From JAXHMM01 sp964528445 (GTDB lineage: Bacteria; Bacteroidota; Rhodothermia; Balneolales; Balneolaceae): DNA of 54,601 bases. Under the pieces are notes generated by a model, which was given only the letters and a program-made list of their open reading frames with translations, had not been told where the DNA came from and did not search any database. The stretch lies in assembly GCA_964528445.1 (NCBI GenBank), contig CAZGSL010000014.1:1-54601 (forward strand), given 5' to 3'. Shown here piece after piece: positions 24,523 through 33,647 of the stretch; the stretch's first letter is position 1; each line of letters begins with the position of its first letter. The position numbers and the translations under genes were made by a program.

Positions 24523-25806
24523 ATGTCCTTTACCACCCCCAAAGAGGTTCACCGCTGGCTGGAGAGCCTGCCCAAATTCTCCGAAGACGGAGACCGGGCG
24601 GCCGACTTCAACCTGGAGCGTTTCCGGGAGTTCTGCCGGGAGGCAGGCAATCCCCAGGCGGGGTTTCCCTCGATCCATGTGGCGGGGACCAACGGCAAGG
24701 GCAGCACCTGCGCCCTGCTCGCCTCCGTTTACCGGGAGGCGGGATACTCGGTGGGGCTCTATACGTCTCCCCACCTGAACCGGTTTAACGAGCGCATACG
24801 GCGAAACGGCGAGACGATGCCGGATGAGGAACTGCTGGTTTTTTTTCGCGAGTTCGGTGAGCAGGTCAAAGCGTATCGGCTGACCTATTTTGAAATCGGA
24901 ACGGCGGCCGCCTTCTGGTGGTTCGATCGCTGCAGGGTGGAGGTGGGAATCATCGAAACGGGACTCGGGGGACGCCTGGATGCCACCAACGTGATTCGCC
25001 CGATGCTGTCGGTCATTACCAACGTCTCCCTGGATCATACCCGCCTGCTGGGGCCCACGGTGGAACAGATCGCGCGGGAGAAGGCCGGCATCGTCAAGGA
25101 GGGTGTACCGGTCCTGACCGGCAATGTGAACGAGGAGGCCGGGGAGGTGATCCGGCGCGTGGCCCGGGATCGGAAGTGCGACGTGCACGGGATCGACGGC
25201 GTTGAGTATGCCCTTGAAGGAGGGATCTTCCGGGTTGGCAGCGGCAGCGAACGCACGGAGGCCGAAGTGGGTCCCCTGCCGCCCGTGCAGGCCCACAACC
25301 TGGCGATGGCCTGGAGGTGCTCCCGCATCCTGGGGGAGACCTTTCCGGTAAATGCCAGGGAGTTCCGCCGGGGGGTGGAACGTGCAGCCGAGCGGTTTCC
25401 CACGCCGGCCCGTTTCGAACGGCTGCACCGGGACCGGGAGTGGTACTTTGACGGGGCCCACAATTACGAGGCGGTGCAGGCCCTCAAGGAGGCGGTCCGC
25501 TCGGTGGGGGCGGTTCCCGAAGCGATTGTCGTTCTCTCAATGATGAAGGACAAGGCCACCGGGCCGGTGCTTCGAGAGTTTTCGGAATTCAAAAAAATCT
25601 ATTATCATACTCTTGACACCCCCCGGGCAGCACCCCTGGACCATATCAAGACCATCCTGCCGGGAGCGGAGCCTGTCCCCACCGGCAAAAAAGCGCGGGA
25701 AGAGCTGTTCAATGAACTGGAAACGGAATTAGTAATTTTTGCAGGAAGTTTTTACTTTTACGCCACGATTCGGGATTGGTTAACTTCTTTTTCAATTTCC
25801 CGATGA
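24523..25806 (+). CDS. folC: Bifunctional folylpolyglutamate / dihydrofolate synthase
   Basis: A 427-residue Mur-ligase-type enzyme that adds glutamate to dihydropteroate and to folates. The P-loop is VAGTNGKGSTCALL near residues 50-63. Folate-binding and ATPase segments follow: GLYTSPHLNRFNERIRRNG, GTAAAFWWF, VEVGIIETGLGGRLDATNV, ITNVSLDHTRLLGPTVEQIAREKAGI and the C-terminal-domain entry YFDGAHNYEAVQAL. Length and motif order match FolC rather than a Mur enzyme. It is divergent from pyrD and 132 bases upstream of rho. Confidence 0.95.
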   Translation: MSFTTPKEVHRWLESLPKFSEDGDRAADFNLERFREFCREAGNPQAGFPSIHVAGTNGKGSTCALLASVYREAGYSVGLYTSPHLNRFNERIRRNGETMPDEELLVFFREFGEQVKAYRLTYFEIGTAAAFWWFDRCRVEVGIIETGLGGRLDATNVIRPMLSVITNVSLDHTRLLGPTVEQIAREKAGIVKEGVPVLTGNVNEEAGEVIRRVARDRKCDVHGIDGVEYALEGGIFRVGSGSERTEAEVGPLPPVQAHNLAMAWRCSRILGETFPVNAREFRRGVERAAERFPTPARFERLHRDREWYFDGAHNYEAVQALKEAVRSVGAVPEAIVVLSMMKDKATGPVLREFSEFKKIYYHTLDTPRAAPLDHIKTILPGAEPVPTGKKAREELFNELETELVIFAGSFYFYATIRDWLTSFSISR

Positions 25807-25938
25807 ATTCACGTCTACCCTGAATTTCTTCCGCCCCGAATGCCTTCGGATCGCAGTGTAGATCAATTCCTTTACATCTGAGCGAGTTTTCTGAACGATT
25901 GTACCCCAATTGAATAAAACTTCATACGATAGACCATT

Positions 25939-27468
25939 ATGTCGGACTACCGCACCGGTGACATAACCGAAGAGGAGCTTCGCGGCCTGGAGCAGAAAAA
26001 GTTGCCACAACTGCAATCCATAGCCCGGGAGCTCGGCCTGAAGCGCGTCACCGGAATTAAGAAGGAGGAGTTAATACGTAATATACGCCAGGCTACCCGG
26101 GACGGGGAAGGTGATTCCGACGGTCCCAGCCGGAAGGACGACGGGGCGCAGCATACCCAGCCCTATGAGAGCGACCATCGGGATCAGCGGCCGGAGCGCT
26201 CCGGCAGTGGCGGCCGCAGCGGAGGCAGGTCCAATTCGGGCCGGAAGCAGGGAGGCAAAAAGAAAAAGAAGAAAAAAAGTGTCCACGACATCCTCCCGGA
26301 ATCGGATGCCCCGGAACTGAGCGAACGGCTCAAGGAGATTAAACCGGACCTGGGCCCCTACCTGATCAACGAGGGAACCCTTGAGATCCTGCCCGACGGC
26401 TACGGTTTTCTCCGTTCCGTCAACTACAACTACAAGGCCAGCCCGGACGATATCTATGTCTCTCCCTCCCAGATCAAACGTTTCCGCCTGAAACAGGGAG
26501 ATTGCGTCATCGGGATTATCCGGCCTCCCAAGGTGGGTGAGCGATACTTCGCGCTGCTTCGTGTGGACGGCGTGAACGGCAAGATTCCGCACGACATGGA
26601 TAACCGCGAGGATTTCGAGGATCTTCTTCCCATCTATCCCGAAGAACGGTTTCGCCTGGAGTACGATCCCAACGAATATACAACCCGCATTATCGACCTG
26701 TTTGCCCCGATGGGCAAGGGACAGCGCGGCCTGATTGTCGCCCAGCCGAAGACGGGCAAGACCACCATCCTCCGTAACATCGCCAACGCCGTCAACAAAA
26801 ACGATCCCGATACCAAGGTGATCATCCTGCTGATCGACGAACGGCCGGAGGAGGTTACCGAAATGGAGCGCACGGTGGAGGACGCCGAAGTGGTCGCCTC
26901 CACCTTCGATGAGAAACCCGAGAACCATATCGGGCTCTCCGAGATCGTATTTGAAAAGGCCAAGCGGATGGTGGAGAGCGGACATGACGTGCTGATGCTG
27001 ATGGACTCTATTACCCGCCTCGCACGGGCCTACAACATCTGCGTGCCCACTTCAGGGCGGACCATGTCGGGGGGAGTGGATTCCGAGGCGCTGAAAGCTC
27101 CGCGCCAGCTCTTCAGTTCGGCCCGCAACATCGAGAACGGCGGCAGCCTATCCATACTGGCCACCGCCCTGGTTCAGACGGGATCCCGCATGGACGACCT
27201 TATTTTCGAGGAGTTCAAGGGGACCGGCAACATGGAGATCGTGCTTGACCGCAACCTGGCGGACCGGCGCATATTCCCCGCTATGGATATCTTCAAGAGC
27301 GGCACGCGGCGGGAGGAGCTGATCGTGCCCGAAAACGAACACGAAAAGGTGGTTCTGCTTCGTCGCTATCTCAACCGCATGAACACGTTCGAGGCGATGG
27401 AATTCGTAAAAGACAAGATGAAGGGCACCAAGAACAACGAGGAGTTCCTGGTCTCGATGAACAAGTAA
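25939..27468 (+). CDS. rho: Transcription termination factor Rho
   Basis: A 509-residue hexameric RNA helicase. The N-terminal Rho_N domain (LEQKKLPQLQSIARELGLKRVTGIKKEELI, about 15-50) is followed by a basic, low-complexity insertion (about 55-112, SGSGGRSGGRS and a seven-Lys run), common in Bacteroidota Rho. The cold-shock-like RNA-binding domain follows (LEILPDGYGFLRS, DDIYVSPSQIKRFRLKQGD). Walker A is AQPKTGKTTILRN, Walker B VIILLIDERPEE, and the catalytic and Q-loop segments read LMLMDSITRLARAYN, SGGVDSEAL and FKGTGNMEIVLDRNLADRRIFPA. A terminator is not evident before the convergent sppA gene. Confidence 0.97.
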   Translation: MSDYRTGDITEEELRGLEQKKLPQLQSIARELGLKRVTGIKKEELIRNIRQATRDGEGDSDGPSRKDDGAQHTQPYESDHRDQRPERSGSGGRSGGRSNSGRKQGGKKKKKKKSVHDILPESDAPELSERLKEIKPDLGPYLINEGTLEILPDGYGFLRSVNYNYKASPDDIYVSPSQIKRFRLKQGDCVIGIIRPPKVGERYFALLRVDGVNGKIPHDMDNREDFEDLLPIYPEERFRLEYDPNEYTTRIIDLFAPMGKGQRGLIVAQPKTGKTTILRNIANAVNKNDPDTKVIILLIDERPEEVTEMERTVEDAEVVASTFDEKPENHIGLSEIVFEKAKRMVESGHDVLMLMDSITRLARAYNICVPTSGRTMSGGVDSEALKAPRQLFSSARNIENGGSLSILATALVQTGSRMDDLIFEEFKGTGNMEIVLDRNLADRRIFPAMDIFKSGTRREELIVPENEHEKVVLLRRYLNRMNTFEAMEFVKDKMKGTKNNEEFLVSMNK

Positions 27469-27551
27469 ACCTCCTCTTCAGCAGCTCCAGCTTCCGTCTC
27501 CTCGCCCGCACCGGGATGCTGTGCCGTTACTCTCCACAGTTAATTCGCCGG

Positions 27552-29342
27552 TCACTCCACGGTTATTTCGTAGGGATAGAGCGTGAGAGGATCCCTCTTG
27601 TTGAATAGTCCGGCCGTGCGGCTTGCCTGTTCCACGAAGGGAGAGGTGGGCAGCAGGCTGCGGATCCAGGACCGGACGGTGCTGCCGGCGGAGCCGGTAA
27701 GCAGCTCATAAATTGATTTGGGCGCCGGATACCGAACTACCTGCCAGGAATCTATGCCCGCCTTCTCCGCGGCAATCTCGTAGGCGCGGTCCATGCCTCC
27801 CACCAGGTCGACCAGGCCGTTGGCCTCGGCGTCTGCCCCGGTCCAGACGCGCCCCCCCGCCAGTTCGTCCACATTCTCTTTCTCCATGTCCCGGGAACCG
27901 GCTACCTTGGTGATGAAAACATCGTAGAATTCATCCACGTAGTGCTGGAACGCCTCCGCCTCGGAGGGGGAAAACCCGCGTGCCGCGCTCAGCCAGTCGG
28001 CGTGATCGTGGGTCTTTACCGTCCCGAAGGTGAGTCCCAGCTCCTCGTTGAAGAGCTGCTCGGCGTTGAATTTGGTGGCGAAGACGCCGATGGACCCGGT
28101 GATGGTGTTGGATTCGGCCAGGATGGAATCGGCCGCCATAGAGATGTAATATCCCCCGGAAGCGGCCACGTTCCCCATGGATACGATGACCGGCATTTGC
28201 TCGCGCATGCCGTTAAGCTTTCTCCAGATGGCGTCGGAAGTGCTGCCGGAGCCGCCCGGGCTCTCAACCCGCACGATCAACGCCTTCACGTCCTCGTCAT
28301 CCCGTACCTGTTCCAGCTGCTCATCGAAAAAATCGACGGTGATCATCTGCTGTTCGGGCAGCGGAAGGTTCCCTCCCACCTCCGGGGCGATGGTGCCGGA
28401 GGCGTAGATCACGGCGATCTTGTCGCTTGCGGAGGTACCGGGAAGGCCGGCCGACTGACGTGTTACGCGGGCATACCGGCTGTTGTTTACCGTCTGGATC
28501 TCGTCTCCGGATTCCAGCCCGATGCGATCCCTGATCACGTCCTCCAGTTCGTCACGGTAGAGCAGGGAGTCGATAAAACCGTTCTCGTATCCGAACCGGG
28601 CCGACATCCGCGGCTGTTCGTTGAGCAGCTGGTGAATACGGTCCGCCGTATGCCCCGATTTCTCACTCGCCGCCTGTATGAACGTCTCGGAGACCCGGTT
28701 GACGATCTGGCTGAGCTGGTAGCGGTTCTCCTCGGAAAGCTCCTGCTGCATAAGGGGTTCGACCGCCCCCTTGTAATCGCCGTGACGGGCGATTTCCGCC
28801 TCCACGCCTACCTTCTCCAGGAGTCCCTCCATAAACATCACTTCGGAGTAGAAACCGTCAAATTCAAAGAAGGACTCCGGCGGCGAGAAGACCGAGTCGG
28901 CCGCGGTGGCGAGAAAGTACCCTTTTTCGTTAAACCCGATGTCGTTGGTCCCGGCGTAGACAAACTTGCCGGAGCGCTCCCTGAAATTCCCTATGATCCG
29001 CCGGGCCTCCTCCAGGTTTGCCCACCCGGCCGTGACGAAGTCGATCTCCAGGAGGACTCCGCTGATGTTCTCATGGGACTCGGCCTTCTCCAGGTTGGCC
29101 CGGAGAGACTCCAGCGAGACGCGGTTTCCGGTCGACTGCGGGAAAAACTCATCCAGCGGATTGGTCGAGGAGCGGGAGGGCAGGTCGCCGCTGATATCGA
29201 TTGTCAGCACGGAGTTGTCCCTCACATAGGGCTCGGGTTCTTCGGCACTGCCCAGGAAGGTGATGCTGAGCACAAAGAAAATCAGCAGAAAAGCGAGAAA
29301 GGTGCCGAGCGTGGCGGCGATAAGTGTTTTGAAAAATTTCAT
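27552..29342 (-). CDS. sppA: Signal peptide peptidase SppA, 67-kDa type
   Basis: A 596-residue membrane-bound serine protease that degrades cleaved signal peptides. One N-terminal membrane helix (LIAATLGTFLAFLLIFFVLSIT) is followed by two tandem SppA domains. The general-base Lys lies in the N-terminal domain in ARHGDYKGAVEPLM, and the nucleophile Ser lies in the C-terminal domain in VAASGGYYISMAAD. IVRVESPGGSGSTSDAIWRKL and NTITGSIGVFA precede and follow the Ser loop. This two-domain form with Lys and Ser in different halves is the E. coli-like type. It is divergent from the FAD enzyme gene and convergent with rho. Confidence 0.94.
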   Translation of the reverse strand: MKFFKTLIAATLGTFLAFLLIFFVLSITFLGSAEEPEPYVRDNSVLTIDISGDLPSRSSTNPLDEFFPQSTGNRVSLESLRANLEKAESHENISGVLLEIDFVTAGWANLEEARRIIGNFRERSGKFVYAGTNDIGFNEKGYFLATAADSVFSPPESFFEFDGFYSEVMFMEGLLEKVGVEAEIARHGDYKGAVEPLMQQELSEENRYQLSQIVNRVSETFIQAASEKSGHTADRIHQLLNEQPRMSARFGYENGFIDSLLYRDELEDVIRDRIGLESGDEIQTVNNSRYARVTRQSAGLPGTSASDKIAVIYASGTIAPEVGGNLPLPEQQMITVDFFDEQLEQVRDDEDVKALIVRVESPGGSGSTSDAIWRKLNGMREQMPVIVSMGNVAASGGYYISMAADSILAESNTITGSIGVFATKFNAEQLFNEELGLTFGTVKTHDHADWLSAARGFSPSEAEAFQHYVDEFYDVFITKVAGSRDMEKENVDELAGGRVWTGADAEANGLVDLVGGMDRAYEIAAEKAGIDSWQVVRYPAPKSIYELLTGSAGSTVRSWIRSLLPTSPFVEQASRTAGLFNKRDPLTLYPYEITVE

Positions 29343-29442
29343 CCTTATTGTGTAATTTATTTTGTTTTTTATCTACCACGCCTGCTGGGTGCAGGGGTTC
29401 CAATGATCAGGGACATGTTATAAAAAGAGGTACTATTTAACA

Positions 29443-31038
29443 ATGCACAAATTTGACGTCGTCGTCGTGGGTTCGGGGCACAATGGGCTGATTGCCGCCT
29501 GCTACCTGGCGAGGGAGGGGTATACGGTCTGTGTGCTGGAGCGAAGGGAGGTGGTGGGAGGAGCCGTCAGTACGGAGACGATGTTTCGAAGCGGGCGTTT
29601 TCCCCGCGGATTCCGGGTAGACACCGGCTCGTCGGTGCACATTATGATCCGGCAGACCGGCATTCCGGAGGAGCTGGACCTGGAGTCCTACGGGCTGGAG
29701 TACCTGGAGATGGATCCCTTCATGTCCTATCCCATCCCGGAAGGGGACGGCGCAATTCACTTCTACAGGGACCTGGACCGCACGCTCGAATCCATTGCGC
29801 GCGTCGCTCCCGGGGATGTGGAGAACTACCGGGAGTTCGTAAAGTTCTGGCGTCCCATATGCGAGGGCGTACTTCGGGCGTTCCTGGCGCCCCCCTCCGG
29901 CGGAAAACTGCTCCGGGAGGTGATCCGTGGAGCCGTCTCCGGCGGGGGAATCTTCGGCGGAGAGCGGACGGGAGCGCTCAGGAAGATCATGAGCAGTTAC
30001 GGCAGGGTGGTGGACGACGCCTTTGAGAGTCCCCTGATGAAGGCCGCGGTAACCTGGTTCGCCGCCCAGTCGGGTCCCCTCCCCGGACACCCGGCCACGG
30101 GGAGTCTCGCGGGCTGGCTGGCGATGCTCCACAAGAGCGGCGCCGCCCATCCCAGGGGCGGGAGCGGCATGCTCGCCCAGTCCCTCAGGAACTTTCTGCT
30201 GGATCACGGGGGGACCGTCCATACCGGTGAAGAGGTGCGGAAAATCCGCGTGGAGGAGGGAAAGGCCGCGGGCGTGGTGACACGGTCAGGGGAGGAGTAC
30301 GCGGCCGACCGGGTGGTCTCCAATGCCCACGTGCAGACGACCATGATGGGGCTGGTGGGCAGGGAACACCTGGGGGATCGTCTCTACGAGAAGGTCAAGA
30401 GAGTCAACGTAGGCAACGGATTCGGCATGGCCCTCCGCTGCGCGGTGGAGGAGCTCCCCCGCTACCGCGCCTGTCCCGACGATCCCCATATTCACCGGGG
30501 TATGCAGATGCTGGCCCCGTCCATCGGGTACATGAAAAAGGCCATAGGAGAGTACACGGGGGGCGCTCCCTCCTCGCAGCCGGCGCTGGTGGTGATGACG
30601 CTTTCCGATATCGATGAGAATATGGCCCCGGACGGCGGTGAGGCGCTCTACGCCTGGGCCCAGTGGTATCCCTACGAACTGGACGGTACGTCCGCCTGGG
30701 AGGATATACGGGAGCGAGAGGCGGACAGGATCTACGGGGTGCTTGCCGATTACGCGCCGAACATGAGGGGAAAGGTGATTGACCGCCATATCCAGACGCC
30801 CGTGGATATCGAGCGCAAACACGCCATGCCCCGGGGCAACGTGATGCATGTGGAGATGAGCATGGACCAGATGTTCCTGTTTCGCCCCATTCCCGAAATG
30901 AGCGGCTACAAGACGCCGGTGGAAAACCTCTACCTCTCTTCCGCTTCCTGCCACCCGGGCGGTGGGGTGTTCGGGGCCGCCGGACGAAATGCGGCCCGGG
31001 TTATTATGAAAGAGCACAGGCGAACACGGTGGTTCTGA
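29443..31038 (+). CDS. Phytoene-dehydrogenase-like NAD(P)/FAD oxidoreductase (PYROXD2-like)
   Basis: A 531-residue flavoprotein. The N-terminal dinucleotide fold is VVVVGSGHNGLIAACYLAREGYTVCVLERREVVGGAVS, with GxGxxG and the distal Glu. The chain has CrtI/amine-oxidase-like features, including AHPRGGSGMLAQSLRNFLLDHGGTVHTGEEV (substrate-domain return) and DRVVSNAHVQTTMMGL. The C-terminal FAD segment is NLYLSSASCHPGGGVFGAAGRNAA. The whole resembles the PYROXD2 group more than true carotenoid desaturases. There are no carotenoid genes nearby. The stop TGA is immediately followed by the ATG of alr (TGAATG), so the two are probably co-translated. The substrate is unknown. Confidence 0.85.
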   Translation: MHKFDVVVVGSGHNGLIAACYLAREGYTVCVLERREVVGGAVSTETMFRSGRFPRGFRVDTGSSVHIMIRQTGIPEELDLESYGLEYLEMDPFMSYPIPEGDGAIHFYRDLDRTLESIARVAPGDVENYREFVKFWRPICEGVLRAFLAPPSGGKLLREVIRGAVSGGGIFGGERTGALRKIMSSYGRVVDDAFESPLMKAAVTWFAAQSGPLPGHPATGSLAGWLAMLHKSGAAHPRGGSGMLAQSLRNFLLDHGGTVHTGEEVRKIRVEEGKAAGVVTRSGEEYAADRVVSNAHVQTTMMGLVGREHLGDRLYEKVKRVNVGNGFGMALRCAVEELPRYRACPDDPHIHRGMQMLAPSIGYMKKAIGEYTGGAPSSQPALVVMTLSDIDENMAPDGGEALYAWAQWYPYELDGTSAWEDIREREADRIYGVLADYAPNMRGKVIDRHIQTPVDIERKHAMPRGNVMHVEMSMDQMFLFRPIPEMSGYKTPVENLYLSSASCHPGGGVFGAAGRNAARVIMKEHRRTRWF

Positions 31039-32124
31039 ATGGACAGCAACCGGACATACCGAAGGGGAAGCTCCGTCATTGAGATTGACCGGTCCGCCCT
31101 GCTTCACAACCTGGACAGGGTGCGCCGGGAGGCGGGGGAGGCTTCCGTTATGGCGGTGGTTAAAGCGGACGCCTACGGGCACGGACTGAACCGGGTGGCC
31201 GGAGCCCTGGCGAAGGAGGTGGATGCTTTTGCTGTTAACGACGTTAATGAGGGCATCGCCCTTCGGGAAGCCGGGATCGCCATCCCGGTCCTGGTTTTCG
31301 GGGTGCCCGAATTCCGTCACCGGCAGCTCTACCGGGAATGGGACTTATCCGCGACGGTCAGTGCTCTTCGCCATATGGAGATCCTTGAGGAGGGGACCTC
31401 CTTTCATCTCAATTTCAACACGGGCATGGGCAGGCTGGGCCTCTCACCGGATGATGCGGGAAGGGTAGAGGAGGCGGTCCGGGACCGCCCGGATCTCACA
31501 TGCCGGGGGATCTACTCCCATTTCGCGACGGCGGACCGCCCCGATTCTCCGCTGGCGCAGAGGCAGATTCGCCGTTTTCGGGATCTAAGGAAGGAACTAT
31601 CGCTTGATGTACCTGTGCATATGGCCAATACGGGCGGACTCTTTTTCTACCCGGAGTCGCGGCTGGACATGGTGCGGGTGGGCATCGGCCTGTACGGGTA
31701 CGCCCCCGGGGAGACGCCCATCGGGGGACTCAGGCCGGTGCTGGGATGGAAGACACACCTGGTGCAGGTCAATCGCGTTCGGGAGGGCGAGACCGTGAGC
31801 TACGGGGCGGAGTGGACCGCCCCGGCCGACGGCTTTGTGGGGATCATACCGGTGGGTTACGAGGACGGCATTCCCCGGATCCTCTCCGGCGACCTGCAGA
31901 TCTCCATCGGCTCAAAACGTTACGAAGTGGTGGGTACCGTAACGATGAATTACTGCATGGTCTACCTGGGAGGAGAGGCCTGGCCGGAATATACGGAAGT
32001 GACGCTGCTGGGGAAGGAGGGGGACGCCGGCCGCTGGGCGAGAGCCGCGGGCACCATTCCCTACGAAATCCTCACCGGACTGCTGCGCTCCATTCCGCGA
32101 CGGATGGTCGGCGGAGGGAATTGA
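31039..32124 (+). CDS. alr: Alanine racemase (canonical)
   Basis: A 361-residue PLP enzyme that makes D-alanine for peptidoglycan. The PLP Lys is K42 in MAVVKADAYGHGL. The catalytic Tyr is in GETVSYGAEWTAP. Further motifs are HLNFNTGMGRLG, GIYSHFATAD, MANTGGLFFYPES, DMVRVGIGLYGYAP and IPVGYEDGIPR. The size and motif spacing are those of housekeeping Alr, so this is the best candidate for cell-wall D-alanine supply. The copy at 7931-9109 is longer and sits in a catabolic-looking cluster. It begins directly after the stop of the FAD enzyme and is convergent with the FKBP gene (13-base gap). Confidence 0.95.
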   Translation: MDSNRTYRRGSSVIEIDRSALLHNLDRVRREAGEASVMAVVKADAYGHGLNRVAGALAKEVDAFAVNDVNEGIALREAGIAIPVLVFGVPEFRHRQLYREWDLSATVSALRHMEILEEGTSFHLNFNTGMGRLGLSPDDAGRVEEAVRDRPDLTCRGIYSHFATADRPDSPLAQRQIRRFRDLRKELSLDVPVHMANTGGLFFYPESRLDMVRVGIGLYGYAPGETPIGGLRPVLGWKTHLVQVNRVREGETVSYGAEWTAPADGFVGIIPVGYEDGIPRILSGDLQISIGSKRYEVVGTVTMNYCMVYLGGEAWPEYTEVTLLGKEGDAGRWARAAGTIPYEILTGLLRSIPRRMVGGGN

Positions 32125-32137
32125 GTAACGTTATACC

Positions 32138-32704
32138 CTATCTGATCTCATCCAGCTCGATGTCAAAGCGGAGTGTGTCGTTCCGGAACCTGTAGCTGCT
32201 CTCACCTTCCGGCGCGTCCGCGTATCCCATGGAAGGGGGGATGATAAGCGTGCGCTTCTCCCCGAGCTTCATGCCTTGCAGCAAGGGCTCACCGTCAACC
32301 TCCACTCCGATAATGCCCTTGCGGAATCCCTCGATCAGGGGGGAGACCCGCTGATTGTTCACCACCTTGGTCACCGGCAGCAGGTTCTGAAAAATTTGGG
32401 GATCCTCGGACCCGTTGGCGTAGGAACTTTCAAATATCTCCCCGTCGTCGTAGGTCCGGGCGGTGTAGAAAATCCGCACTTGGTCACGGCTGACCACCCG
32501 GAAGGGGCCGTATCCCTCCTCGATGATATGGACGGTCATCCCGCCCGGCGTCGTCACGGTCTCCACCGCCTGGGAGGTATCAAAAGGCGGGGGAACCTCG
32601 CTGAAATCCGGTCCCGTGGGACCGTCTTCGCAACCCCCGAGAAGGAGCAGCGCCAAGAGGGGAAGAAGCGAAAAGATAAATGGTCGAATGCGGCTGATGT
32701 TCAT
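32138..32704 (-). CDS. FKBP-type peptidyl-prolyl isomerase lipoprotein
   Basis: A lipoprotein of 188 residues from the ATG at 32704; three more residues are possible from an upstream TTG. The signal peptide ends in LLALLLLGGC. The FKBP fold occupies about residues 60-185: VSRDQVRIFYTART-YDDGEIFESS, VSPLIEGFRKGIIG, MKLGEKRTLIIPPSMGYAD and LRFDIELDEIR. The loop between the strand carrying the EIFESS element and the central helix holds an insertion (ANGSEDPQIFQNLLPVTKVVNNQ). It would act as a foldase on the periplasmic side of an envelope membrane. It is the last gene of a minus-strand run with tatC upstream. Confidence 0.88.
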   Translation of the reverse strand: MNISRIRPFIFSLLPLLALLLLGGCEDGPTGPDFSEVPPPFDTSQAVETVTTPGGMTVHIIEEGYGPFRVVSRDQVRIFYTARTYDDGEIFESSYANGSEDPQIFQNLLPVTKVVNNQRVSPLIEGFRKGIIGVEVDGEPLLQGMKLGEKRTLIIPPSMGYADAPEGESSYRFRNDTLRFDIELDEIR

Positions 32705-32773
32705 TGGATGCAAGTGGGTCTTTTATTCGCTCTCAAGGTAAGGGATTTTTCCATGCTTGAAAAGAGATTCGTC

Positions 32774-33619
32774 CTATCCCTCCAGGGCTTCCCGAAGCTC
32801 TTTTTCCCGTCTTTTGACGCCGAAACGGCTCACTGCGATAGAAAACTGGTAGAGCAGGATCAGGGGAATAGCGATAAGTACCTGGGAGACGGGATCGGGC
32901 GGCGTCAGGATGGCTGAGGCCATAAAACAGCCCAGGATGGCGTGGCGGCGGTACTTTTTCAGGAAATCGGGGCTTATCAGCCCGAATTTGGAGAGAAAAT
33001 AGCTGATGACTGGAAGCTGGAAAATGATCCCGCAGGATACCACCCACATAGTCAGGGAGGTGAAATACTCGTTGATGTCAAAGTCGTTGCGGATTACCTC
33101 CGAGATTTGAAACTGGGCGAAAAACTGAAGCGCAAAGGGGACCAGGACAAAATAGCCGAAGGCGACTCCCATGAGGAAGAAGATGGTGATGAAAAAGGTG
33201 TGGATGCGCGTTTTCCACTTGGAGCTCCGCTCCAGTGCGGGCTCCACGAAGGACCACAGCTGGTAAAAGAGAATGGGGGAGCCGATGATGCCGCCGAAGA
33301 TGATCAGGGTTCCCCAGTAGGTGAAAAACTGCCCTGGCAGCTTCCGGCTCTGAATGGTGAGGTCCACCGCCTCGATCCGCAGCCAGTCGTACACCATGAA
33401 GTCCGACCGGGTGGGGCCCAGGATGACCCGGTCAACCAGGAAGTCGCCGAAAAAAAAGGCGATGCCTACTCCTATGGCCACGCCGATGCAGCCCTTGATG
33501 AGCCGCCAGCGAAGTTCCTCCAGGTGTTCCAGGAAAGACATCTCCGCTGTCCGGTCGGCCGGCATTTCGGCTTCCGGCGGACCGGATTTCATGATTTGGC
33601 GATCTTCCGATGGAGGCAT
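32774..33619 (-). CDS. tatC: Sec-independent translocase subunit TatC
   Basis: A 281-residue, six-helix membrane protein and the receptor of the twin-arginine export pathway. The hallmark N-terminal MSFLEHLEELRWRLIKGC is at about residues 27-45. The family segment GSPILFYQLWSFVEPALERSSKWKTR and the conserved helix GVAFGYFVLVPFALQFF follow, as do QLPVISYFLSKFGLISPDFLKKYRRHAIL and ILTPPDPVSQVLIAIPLILLYQFSI. The N-terminal 26 residues are hydrophilic and unusual, so a downstream start (the Met just before SFLEHLEEL) is possible. No tatA/B gene is in the window. The glyA gene lies 28 bases upstream. Confidence 0.95.
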   Translation of the reverse strand: MPPSEDRQIMKSGPPEAEMPADRTAEMSFLEHLEELRWRLIKGCIGVAIGVGIAFFFGDFLVDRVILGPTRSDFMVYDWLRIEAVDLTIQSRKLPGQFFTYWGTLIIFGGIIGSPILFYQLWSFVEPALERSSKWKTRIHTFFITIFFLMGVAFGYFVLVPFALQFFAQFQISEVIRNDFDINEYFTSLTMWVVSCGIIFQLPVISYFLSKFGLISPDFLKKYRRHAILGCFMASAILTPPDPVSQVLIAIPLILLYQFSIAVSRFGVKRREKELREALEG

Positions 33620-33647
33620 GTAGGCAGTTTCGTTGGCCGGTTTTCTC

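Noticed and set aside
27942..29423. A 493-codon open frame on the plus strand
   Set aside because: It is antisense to sppA, whose catalytic Lys and Ser motifs are both present.
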